DNA from: DATMQA01 sp035566895
Lineage (GTDB): Bacteria > Verrucomicrobiota > Verrucomicrobiia > Limisphaerales > UBA8199
Reading direction: 5' to 3'
Length of the DNA stretch: 58,318 bases
Assembly (NCBI GenBank): GCA_035566895.1
Contig: DATMQA010000166.1
Coordinates: 1-58,318, forward strand
A program made the position numbers and the translations under genes. The notes beneath the pieces are model-generated. The model searched no databases. It saw nothing but the letters and a program-made list of their open reading frames with translations, and was not told where the DNA came from. Shown here piece after piece: positions 15,905-25,700 of the stretch (the stretch's first letter is position 1; the number at the start of each line of letters is the position of its first letter).

Positions 15905-18258
15905 AACGAACACTCAAACCAGCCCTGAAGTGTCAATCCTGCCGCCCTTCGCCCGTCGCCCTTCTCACCTCCTTTGCGCTCATCTTGTCTTGCGCTGCGG
16001 TCCGGGCGGACTCGCCGCTTACGCTCTGGTACACGCACCCCGCGACCAAGTGGGTTGAAGCGCTGCCGATTGGCAACGGACGGCTCGGCGGCATGGTGTT
16101 TGGTGGCGTAGCCGACGAGCACCTGCAGTTTAATGAAGATACGCTTTGGACCGGGCAGCCGCACGAGTATCAGCACGAAGGCGCCGCAAAATACCTGCCG
16201 CAAATTCGACAACTGCTTTTTGACGGCAAGCAAAAGGAAGCCGAAGACCTCGCGATGAACGAGTTCATGAGTGTGCCGCTTCACCAGAAAGCTTATCAGC
16301 CGTTCGGGGATGTTCACCTGCTGTTCCCCAGCCATACCAACGGCACCAATTACCGGCGCGAATTGGACCTGGATTCGGCAGTCGCAAAGGTAAGCTATGA
16401 GGCGGATGGTGTAACTTATGAGCGTCAGATTTTCGCCAGTCATCCCGACGAAGTAATCGTCTGGCAAATCAGGGGCAGCAAGCCCGGGCGCGTGACCTTC
16501 ACGGCAAAAATGACCAGTCCGCACGCATCGGCGCGCACGGCCATTCGCGATAACAACGAGCTGGCGTTGCTTGGGCAGGTCGAACAGGACGGAGTGAAAT
16601 TCGAGTCGCACCTCCACGTTGCCTCGAAAGGGGGCAAGGTGACGGTGCATGATGATTCGATTATGGTGGAGAATGCCGACTCGGCGCTGCTCACGCTCGC
16701 GGCAGCGACCAGTTTTAAGAATTACAAAGACATCAGTGCCGAACCGGCTGCGCGCTGCGCCACGGTAATGAAAGCTGTGGCAAAAAAAGGCTTCGATGGC
16801 CTGCTCAAAGCGCATCTAGCCGACTACCAGAAGCTTTTCAGGCGAGTCCAGCTCGACCTCGGCAGCACGGAGGCCGGTAAACTGCCGACCGACCAGCGCT
16901 TGAAGAAAGTGGCCGGCGAACCGGACCCGCAACTGGCGGCGCTCTATTTCCAGTTTGGCCGTTACCTGCTCATCGCCAGTTCGCGGCCCGGCACACAGCC
17001 GGCCAACCTGCAAGGCCTGTGGAACGACCAGCTCAAGCCGCCCTGGGACAGCAAATACACCGTCAACATCAACACCGAGATGAATTATTGGCCGGCGGAG
17101 GTCTGCAATCTGTCCGAGTGCCATGAGCCGCTGTTCGATCTGATTGACGACTGCGCCGAGACCGGGCACAAGACCGCCCAGGCCCATTACGGCGCGCGCG
17201 GCTGGGTGCTGCACCACAACACCGACATCTGGCGCGGCACCGCCCCCATCAACGCGTCCAACCATGGCATTTGGGTGGTCGGCGGCGCGTGGCTTTGCCA
17301 TCATCTCTGGGAGCATTACCTTTTCACTGGCGACAAGGAGTTTCTGCGGAAGCGCGGCTATCCGGCGATGAAAGAGGCGGCACTGTTCTTTGCGAATTTC
17401 CTGGTCGAGGACCCGAAGACGGGCCGGCTCATCAGTGGACCGTCGAATTCGCCCGAGCAAGGGGGCCTGGTGATGGGGCCGACCATGGACCATCAAATCA
17501 TCCGCGATTTATTCGCCAACACGGCGGCCGCCGCGGCAGCGCTGGGGGTGGACCAGGAATTCGCCGCCCACCTCGATGAAATGCGCAAACGGATTGCGCC
17601 GAATCAAATCGGCAAGCACGGCCAGCTTCAGGAGTGGCTGGAAGACAAAGATGACCCGGCCAACACGCACCGCCACTGCTCGCATCTGTGGGGCGTTTAT
17701 CCGGGCTGGGAAATCACGCCGCGCGGCACGTCCGAGCTATGCGCCGCGGCCAAGCAATCATTGCTCTTTCGCGGGGATGGCGGCACCGGCTGGAGCAAAG
17801 CGTGGAAGATCAATTTCTGGGCAAGGTTTCTCGACGGCGACCATGCCAACAAAATGCTCACCGAAGCGCTGGCCGGGAACACCTTCCCGAATCTTCTGGA
17901 TGCCCATCCGCCTTTCCAGATTGATGGCAACTTCGGCGGCACCGCCGGCATTGCCGAGATGCTGCTGCAGAGTCAGGAGGTCACAGTCCAAAGTCCAAAG
18001 TCCAAAGTCCAAAGTCCAGCGGCAGGAGTTCGGGTTTTAGACCTGCTGCCGGCGCTGCCCAAGACCTGGGCGAACGGGTCGGTGGTGGGTTTGCATGCAC
18101 GCGGGGGATTTGAAGTCGCCCTGTTCTGGAAGGACGCCAAACTGACCCGCGCCGAGATCCGCTCTCTTCTCGGCAACTCCTGCCTAGTGCGTTCCGGAGA
18201 TCAAGTTCTCGAACTCGCCACCAAACCTGGCGGCTTCTACCGCATCGACGGGAGGTAG
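15901..18258 (+). CDS. GH95 alpha-L-fucosidase
   Basis: 785 residues with a signal peptide (cut near AVRA). The GH95 fold is clear: N-terminal sandwich (EALPIGNGRLGGMVFGG, LQFNEDTLWTG), then the (alpha/alpha)6 barrel with LQGLWNDQLKPPWDSKYTVN, the paired asparagines of NINTEMNYWPAE, the acid SNSPEQG and the final DGNFGGTAGIAEMLLQS. These correspond to the catalytic Asn/Asn/Glu/Asp set known from GH95 enzymes. It would release L-fucose (or L-galactose) outside the cytoplasm, a likely feedstock for the microcompartment encoded at the right end. A heptamer array inserts about 15 extra residues right after the last catalytic motif. Confidence 0.92.
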   Translation: MKRTLKPALKCQSCRPSPVALLTSFALILSCAAVRADSPLTLWYTHPATKWVEALPIGNGRLGGMVFGGVADEHLQFNEDTLWTGQPHEYQHEGAAKYLPQIRQLLFDGKQKEAEDLAMNEFMSVPLHQKAYQPFGDVHLLFPSHTNGTNYRRELDLDSAVAKVSYEADGVTYERQIFASHPDEVIVWQIRGSKPGRVTFTAKMTSPHASARTAIRDNNELALLGQVEQDGVKFESHLHVASKGGKVTVHDDSIMVENADSALLTLAAATSFKNYKDISAEPAARCATVMKAVAKKGFDGLLKAHLADYQKLFRRVQLDLGSTEAGKLPTDQRLKKVAGEPDPQLAALYFQFGRYLLIASSRPGTQPANLQGLWNDQLKPPWDSKYTVNINTEMNYWPAEVCNLSECHEPLFDLIDDCAETGHKTAQAHYGARGWVLHHNTDIWRGTAPINASNHGIWVVGGAWLCHHLWEHYLFTGDKEFLRKRGYPAMKEAALFFANFLVEDPKTGRLISGPSNSPEQGGLVMGPTMDHQIIRDLFANTAAAAAALGVDQEFAAHLDEMRKRIAPNQIGKHGQLQEWLEDKDDPANTHRHCSHLWGVYPGWEITPRGTSELCAAAKQSLLFRGDGGTGWSKAWKINFWARFLDGDHANKMLTEALAGNTFPNLLDAHPPFQIDGNFGGTAGIAEMLLQSQEVTVQSPKSKVQSPAAGVRVLDLLPALPKTWANGSVVGLHARGGFEVALFWKDAKLTRAEIRSLLGNSCLVRSGDQVLELATKPGGFYRIDGR
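17985..18019. repeat. AGTCCAA heptamer array inside the GH95 gene
   Basis: Five tandem copies of AGTCCAA (the last ends in G) lie inside the reading frame and encode the segment VQSPKSKVQSP. Loss or gain of one copy would shift the frame; loss or gain of three would not. Confidence 0.9.
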
Positions 18259-18262
18259 CGCC

Positions 18263-19738
18263 TCACTGCAGCAGGACGACTCGATAAAATCGTTGCGGGT
18301 CCGGCGCCGGCGCATCCGACAAGCTCGCGGTGTTGTTGCTGGCGATGATGGCGCTGCTCAGGTTCAGCCAATTGGTGCGAACCGCGTTGGTTTTGTATTG
18401 GACCTGATAAATCTGGCCGGCCAGCGCGCTCCAGGTCAACGTGATGGAAGTGGCCGTATGGGTTACCCGCTGGAAAACCGGCGGGGGCGGTGGCACCGAA
18501 CTGAGCTCGAAGATGGTGCCATTGTTGTAGGCGCCGCCACCTGAAGCCGTGCCATAGAAATTGCCGTTAGTACCTTGGACCAGTCCGGCCAGAGGGGTGC
18601 TGCCATTGACGCCGTTGAAAAACGCAACGGTGGTAAGGGCGCCATTGGTAGTTACCCTGAATACCGTGCCATAGCCGCTGGCCGGTGAACCGTTATAACC
18701 GGGGCCGCCACAGGAGGTGGTTCCATAGAGACTGCCGTCTATGCCGAGAAGCAGGTCGCCGGAAGGCAGGGCCCCATTGGTGCCATTGAACATCACCAGG
18801 GTCGTGAGGGCGCCATTTGTACTCATCCTGAAGATTGTGCCATTGTCTCCGTTCGTGCCACCGCGGGAAGTCGTGCCATAGAAGCTTCCGTCCGCAGTCT
18901 GGACCAGTCCGGCAGTGGGATAGGCGCCATTGTTACCGTCGAAATAACCCACGGTATTAAGAATACCGGCGGTTGTTACCTGAAAGATGGTACCCTGTCC
19001 GCTGAAGTCTGTGCCGTCGTAGGCGCCGCCACCGTATTCTGTGGTGCCATAGAAATTGCCGTCCCGACCCTGGATTAGTCCCGCATCAGGATTGGCGCCA
19101 TCCGGGCCACTGAAGGAGTAGAGAGAGTTTAGCACGCCATTCGTGGTCATTTGAAACACGGTGCCATTCATATAAAAGCCGCCGCCGAAGGTCGTGCCAT
19201 AGAAATTTCCATCGCTACCACGAGCCAGCGCTCCCTGCGGCTGGCTTCCGTCGTAGGTACCGACGAAGGAATACACCAGGAAGGGCACGCCGCCGGAACT
19301 GATTCCGAAGACGGTGCCCTCGCTATAGGCGCCGCCGGCGGGGGCGGTGCCGTAGAAATCTCCGCCGGGCCCTGGCGCCAGGGCTGCTTGCGGATCGGCG
19401 CCATCGGGATAAGGCGCGATGAACTCGAAGAGGGTCGTCAGGGCGCCCGAGGGAGCCATCTTGAAAATCGTGCCGCGGCTGCCCATTCCGCCACTTTCGG
19501 TTGTGCCATAGAAACTGCCGTCGGCTCCCTGGACCAGGGTCGCGGAAGGAGCCGCGCCATTGGTGCCGCCGAAGGAAACCAGGGTAGTGAGGGTGAGGGC
19601 ACGGCAAGGCAAAAGCTGCGACAGAAGCACTGCCACGGTGAGCAAGTGCGGGGTGCCTGGCCTCCGCAGCAGTGCCGAGGGTGGGCCCAGCGCGGAATGG
19701 AAGAGAGCCTCCTGACGTCGGCTGGTAGGAGTCGTCAT
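18263..19738 (-). CDS. Secreted GloVer-type tandem-repeat protein
   Basis: 491 residues from ATG 19738, which has an AGGA ribosome-binding site eight bases upstream (a longer frame to 19888 lacks one). A hydrophobic export segment lies near residues 30-48. Eight repeats of about 45 residues follow, each with the core GxDGxFYGTTxxGG and then GTIFxMxTxGxLTTLxxF, the choice-of-anchor 'GloVer' repeat, probably a beta-propeller. The last ~70 residues (SITLTWSALAGQIYQVQY to the C-terminal RFYRVVLLQ) form a fibronectin-like domain also seen at the end of the next protein. It starts 10 bases after the giant gene and is likely co-transcribed. Function unknown. Confidence 0.8.
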   Translation of the reverse strand: MTTPTSRRQEALFHSALGPPSALLRRPGTPHLLTVAVLLSQLLPCRALTLTTLVSFGGTNGAAPSATLVQGADGSFYGTTESGGMGSRGTIFKMAPSGALTTLFEFIAPYPDGADPQAALAPGPGGDFYGTAPAGGAYSEGTVFGISSGGVPFLVYSFVGTYDGSQPQGALARGSDGNFYGTTFGGGFYMNGTVFQMTTNGVLNSLYSFSGPDGANPDAGLIQGRDGNFYGTTEYGGGAYDGTDFSGQGTIFQVTTAGILNTVGYFDGNNGAYPTAGLVQTADGSFYGTTSRGGTNGDNGTIFRMSTNGALTTLVMFNGTNGALPSGDLLLGIDGSLYGTTSCGGPGYNGSPASGYGTVFRVTTNGALTTVAFFNGVNGSTPLAGLVQGTNGNFYGTASGGGAYNNGTIFELSSVPPPPPVFQRVTHTATSITLTWSALAGQIYQVQYKTNAVRTNWLNLSSAIIASNNTASLSDAPAPDPQRFYRVVLLQ

Positions 19739-19748
19739 GGGTTCCTGT

Positions 19749-22700
19749 TCAGGGCAGAATTCTGAGCCGGAAAAAGTGGGGTGAGGAGGTGGCAGGGGTA
19801 TTGGTAAAGCTGAGGAGCGTGCCGGTGCCGCTGACGGGTGCTCCCAGCGGGGCCCAGTTGCTTGTGATGAGATTAGTACTGTACTCAACCTGGTAGGTCT
19901 GCGTGGTAAGCGACGGCCAACTAAAGGTGAATTGGGTTCCGTTCAGGCTGAGGTTCTGCAACTGGGGTGGCAAGAAGACGGTTACACTGAAGCTCTGCGT
20001 CGCGCTCAGGCTCGGCGTGCCATTATCGGTAGCGATGATGCTGATGGCGTTGGTGGTGGGGGCCGAAGGCGGGGTCCAAATAAACAGACCGCTCGAAGGA
20101 TTGATACCGGCGCCACCAGGCGCCCCCGGACCGAGGGTGAAAGTGATGGTCTCAGGTGGTTGGTCGGTGTCCGTCGCGCTGGCGGTGAAGGTCAAGGTCT
20201 GGCCCAGGATGACCAGTCGATCGCTGATGAGCGCCAGGACCGGGGCGGTGTTGGGAAGGCTGGGCGCGGCAGAAAAGCTGAGGTTGTCTATGGCCAAGCC
20301 CTGGGCTTTTCCTCCCGAATCGGGCATTTCCCATACCAGCCAAAGGGCGGCGCCTGGAGGCCAATTGGTGATCACCTGCGTCGTGACACTCAAGTTGGTT
20401 TGATTGGCCGGGGACGTGCCATCAACGGGAACGCCTCCCACATCGGCGGGAACGGTGGGGAAGTTCACGTTCAAGGCCGGCAAAAATGCCGTGTAATTCG
20501 TCGTCAGGACGTTCGTTGCCGCCGGGTCAATCAGGTAATAGAATTCGAGCGTCTTGGCTTTGTCGGATTGACGCCAGATCTCCCCGGTGACCTGCAAATT
20601 GATGTAATGCAGTACATTAGTGGTTTTGTTGATGAATTTGGCGCCAAAGGCAGTGGCGCCGGTGCTGGTGGTGGCCAGCAGGCCCAGGGCGCGGTTCGTG
20701 CTGTTGGGCGGGCCGAAACTGATTTGGCCGCCGGTGGTCTGGTCGCCATCGGTCGCGCCGAATTTTGAGATGAGCTGGGACCATCCATACCACCCGGCCA
20801 GCGCCGGAATGCCCAGTCCGCCCGTGTTCCCGCTGGAGACCGACGGGAAGGCGAAATCATAGGGATTCGCCAGAGAGTAAGTGATGCCGTTAATGGTCAC
20901 CGGGTTACCAGCGTTGGTCGAGGTCAGGCCCGGGTTGGGGAGAGTATTGAAATCCTGCTGATAAACCGAACCGGCGTAAGCGATCGCGGAGGGAAAAGTG
21001 GTTCCATCGTTGGCGACGCCGGGGGTGAAGTGAAGAAATTCCTGGCGATAAAAGCTTTGGCCGTCGGGGAAGGAGCCGTAGGAATGGTTGAGGCCGAGGT
21101 TGGCGTAATCGACATAGTCGAGAACCTGGGGTTGGCTGTTGTAGAAGCCGCTTAAGGCGAGCGAACCGCTGCCGCTGGCGAGCGTGAAGCTGGTGTGTAA
21201 TTCGGCCAGGGTCGAGAGATTGGTCTGGCTGTCAGCAAAGATCACCTTGAACTCGCCCGGATTGATGCTGGCGCCAGAGGGGAAGGCCCAGGCTGTGAGG
21301 TTGGTGTAATTATTGGCGAGGTACAAACCGCTTAGGGACACGATATTGGTGCTTGGGTTGTAAAGCTCCAGCCAGGGTGTGCGCTGGCCGGCGCTGTTGG
21401 TGATACCGGTGAGATTATCCGCCTGTAATTCATTAATCCAGAGCGGCGGGAAGGCCGGCAAGCTGGCGAGCACCGTGCTGGAGGTGCCCGGGCTCAGCGC
21501 GGCGGGAGGGAAGTTGCCGGCCCAATTGGCCGGACGCCAGTTGTCCTGGCTGGGGTCGATGAGCTGGAGCGAACTGCCGAAGCCATTGGCTCCCGGGGGC
21601 CAGGGCGGAGCGCTCGCAAAACGCACGCCGGCCACCGCCAAATTGCTGGCCGTATTAGTACCCGGACGAACCAGGACAAGCGTCTGGCCGCCGGATTGCA
21701 AGGGCGCGTTAAAGGTGTCGAAAATCGGGATCTTCCCTCCATAGGCGGCTGAAAAGGCGGAGGGGTTGGCTACGAGCATCAAGAAGCTGTTGGGCGCGAG
21801 CAACGAGCCTTGCGGAAAGGTGTAGTCCAAACCCTGGAACTGCCAGCCAGACAGGTCGAAAGTGATATTGGTCGAGCTGTTGTAGAGTTCAATATATTGG
21901 GCATTGGGCACAGTCGGGTTGTACATGAGCTCGTTGATGAGTACCTGCCCCACGGGAGAGGGGGCGGTGCCGGCGTAGGAAACCGTGACCAGGTTGGTCG
22001 CGCCCGGCACCGGTTGGCCGTGAAGGTCCACGCCGGAGATATTAAACGGATTGAGACCTGGGACCAGCGGGACGGTGATAAGCCAGTTGGTGACGCTGGT
22101 CCAGGTGACCGGATACGGGATGCCATTAATCCAGATGGTCTTCACCGCGACGGGGGCGGTTCCGCTGACGAGGGCGACGTTGTTGCTTAAGACCGTTGGG
22201 TTGAGCGCGAAGGGCACGTTGCCTACGCCCTGGTTGGTGAGGGCCGTCAGGAGGGAGTTGTGCATCGTCCCAATCCAGCTTTCAAGACCGCCCGGGGCAG
22301 CCGGATCCTGGACGGTGAGGCCGTTGTACGCAGTCGTCGTCAGGCCGTTGGCGACGAAGGCGGCATACTTGGCGTCCAACATCGGGTTCACGACCGCGTT
22401 GTTCATCGCAAGGTTGGCTATGTCCTGGAGGGCGCGCAAATAGGCGCGCCTGTAGGCCGGATAGTTTTGAAAAGTTGCCATCACGGGATCATTGGCCCCG
22501 GTGGTGAAGAGCTTGCTGCCATCGGGAGGCCAGGTCGCCGTGCCACTGCCTAGTGTGATGTTCCAATCCCATTTGAGGGCGGTCCATTTACCCATGGTGG
22601 GTTTGTAACAATACATGTTCCACTGATTTTGGGTGAAGAAGGAGTCCCAATCGCCGGTGGCGTGTTCCATGGCCGACAAGCGGAGCCATTCCTCGGTATC

Positions 22701-25700
22701 GACTTGGCTTTCCATGTTGGCGTAGTAGGCCGGGAGATTGGTGGGGGTGTTGGCGGCGTCAATCAGGGCGAATACATCGCTGAAGTTGTTGGCTGAATCA
22801 GGAAACTGTCGGATCCACCACATCCAGCGGTAACGGGCCAGCTTGTAGAGGTTGGTAACGCCGTTGATGGTAGTGGTGAATCGTCCTAGCAAGCACCAGG
22901 ATTTGTTGTTGAAGTTCATATAGGCGTTGGCCTGCTGCGTGATGTCGCCTTCAAACCAGGCGTGGTTCTTGTAGAGCAATCCGTTGTTGTCGTTGGGAAA
23001 ATATTCCTTGAGCATTTCGGCGCCGGGCACCTGTGCATCTTCCATTAAGGGCGCATGCCGGACGCCGTTGACATAATAGACATAGAAACGGCGATTTTGG
23101 ACCGGCAACCCGATCTGGCGTGCCATCCAAAAAGCGGCTTGCTCGCGTTGCAGCGTGTTGTCATCCAGCGGTCCGTTGCCCGGCACGTGCTGTTTATTGA
23201 AGGACGTGGTGCCAAAAACCTGGTCATCCTCGGGCATCAACCAGTGCATGCCGCCGATGGTGGTGACCGGGGAGCCTAGATACTGGTGATATGGGCTGCC
23301 GGCGTAACGGCCCATCCAGTCGTAGATGATGCGCCCGCCGCAATCCACCCAGGTGCCGTCATGGACTTCATGGGAGACGCCGCCGCCCTGGGCCCAGCGC
23401 TGGGCCCAGTTCTGGGTGATGAACACGTGATGGTGTTTGAAGCTGCCGGTCGGGATGGGATCGCCGAAGGCTACGACGCATTCGCGAGGCACACCCGCGT
23501 TGTTGTGCAGGTCGGCGGGGAAAAGCGTGTTGGAGCCCGAGGCAATATCCCGGGCCTGCACGAGGAAGGCGACGACGGCGCCGTTTGTTTGTCCGGGAAT
23601 AGTCGCGCTGTAGAGCCCGTCACCCGCGAGCGCGTCGCCGCCGGTGCCGTCGTCCACCATGGGCACGGCAGTGTAGGTGGGAGTTGGGTTCACCCCCGAA
23701 TCAAGCCGGTACAAGAGGGTTGCCTGGAACGGATTGAAATCGTGAAACCGCGCGGTGACGACGACGGGTTGATTGGCCGGCGGGATGGCAGGAGCATGTT
23801 TGACTTCGTAAATGGCCGGCCCGGCATTGGGGACATAGCGGCTGTTAGGCATGCCGGGGGTGCCGAGGTTAACCGGTACGGGCATAGCGCCGCTGACCTC
23901 GAGCCAGTTTCCGCGCAACCGCATGAGAAGCTCGGGCCAGCCAGCCAGCCAGCGAGCTTTGAGCCGCAGGGTGGCGGTCTGGCCAGGTCCAAGGGTCGTC
24001 TGCGTAAACATTCCCTGGGCGTAGTCGCCGAGGGTCCACACGCTATCACTGGAGCGGAGGTGCAGGGATTGGCTGCTTTGATAGCCGCCCAGGCCGCTGG
24101 CGGTTTCGAGACTGGAGCGGACATGATCGCCCTGCGGCGTCCAGTTGGTCAAACCGGTTTCGAAATCGCTATTGGCGATAATGTTGGCTCCATTGGTGCC
24201 GCCGGGCCGGACTTCGATGTTATCGACGAGGCATTCGCCAACGTCCAGCAAGCCGAGTTGAACGAGGTTAACGGGGCCGTTGGTATAATTGGAGCCGTTA
24301 TCCAGGACGCCGGTGAACTCGAGGTTGGTCCACACCGATTTCCTCGTCTCGTCGCTGTCGGCCCAATTATAGGCGAGGCGATTATTAACGTTCGGATTGA
24401 TCAACTCGAGACTGCTGCCGCCACCATGGGACCATTGGCCCCAACGCCCGCCGGTCCCGTAGGTCAGGTCATTGACCGGAATGTAGACCGTGTTGGTCAG
24501 GTGGATGGTGGCAGGCATGGTCAAGGCCAGGTGCTCGCCGTGGTGGGAGAGTTTGCCACTGAAATTCCCCAGGCAGTTGGTCGTATTGAGGTTGGGGTAA
24601 ATGGATTGCAGGTAGGCGGCGTTGCGGGCGACGACCAGGTACCCGCCGGACGCTAGGATGGTATTGGTCGGGAAGGTATAACCGATGGCATCGGCCAACT
24701 GCCAGCCGCCGAGGTTCACAGGGTTGGGGCTGCGGTTGTACAGCTCGACGTATTGACCGTCGTCGTTGCCGCTGATGGGGTCATACATCAGCTCGTTTAT
24801 GACGACGTCGCTAAGCAGAATGTTGGTGTTGGGCGCGCCTGGTGTCGGAGTTGTCAATCGATAGAACTCGCCGGCGCCATCGGGCCAGCGGCCAGTGGAG
24901 ACATTGTGGCCTTGACCGCCATATTGGACGGTGTCGAGGATGCGGCTTTGGTCGGGGTTCTTGAAGTAGATAGTTGCTCCGGACGCACCCAGCCCGAAGT
25001 TCATCGCGGCTTGGCTGAAAGAAATGAACCCGCCCGCGGGGATGACTGTGCCGGCCGGAATGATGAACTTGTTCGTGGTCGGGTCGTCGGTCAGGATGCA
25101 GCCGGAGATATCCGCCGGCTGGTTCGCATGATTGTAAAGTTCAATGAAATCGTAGTAAGGCGGGTCGCTGTGGGCGAGGAACTCATTGATGACGACATTG
25201 CGCAGCGGGCTGGGACGGAACGCCTCCATGTTGCCCGGCGAGCCGCCAACGACATCGCTGATGTCCCAGGCACGGGCATCGCCCTCACCGTAGCTCGGGT
25301 TGGCCAGCACGAGCGAGTGGCCGGTACCATCCGCCGAAACCGGCCAGGGAGAGACGTTGGAGTAGGGGACGGTCAACAAGACGGCCCCTCGCTCATCCAG
25401 CAACTGGACGGTCTCGGATTTTTTCAGGCTGCCGGTGTACGGGCCGAGCAGGTTGGTGATTCCATAGATAGCCTGGATACTTCCCGGTGAAGCAGCAATG
25501 ACCAGGTAAGCGCCGCTGGCCAGAACCGTGCCCGGTGGGAACGTATAATTCATGTCGGCACAGACAACCTGGTAACCGCTGATGTCCTGGTAGTAGGGAT
25601 TGGAATTGTAGAGCTCGAGGAATTCGAGGTTATTGGTGTCAGCCCGGGGCGCCGGTTTGTACATGATCTCGGAAATCACGACCGGAGTGAGGCGGCTGCA

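Noticed and set aside
23286..24656. 456-codon frame opposite the giant protein gene
   Set aside because: Antisense to lamin-tail and CotH-like sequence on the minus strand; no motifs of its own.
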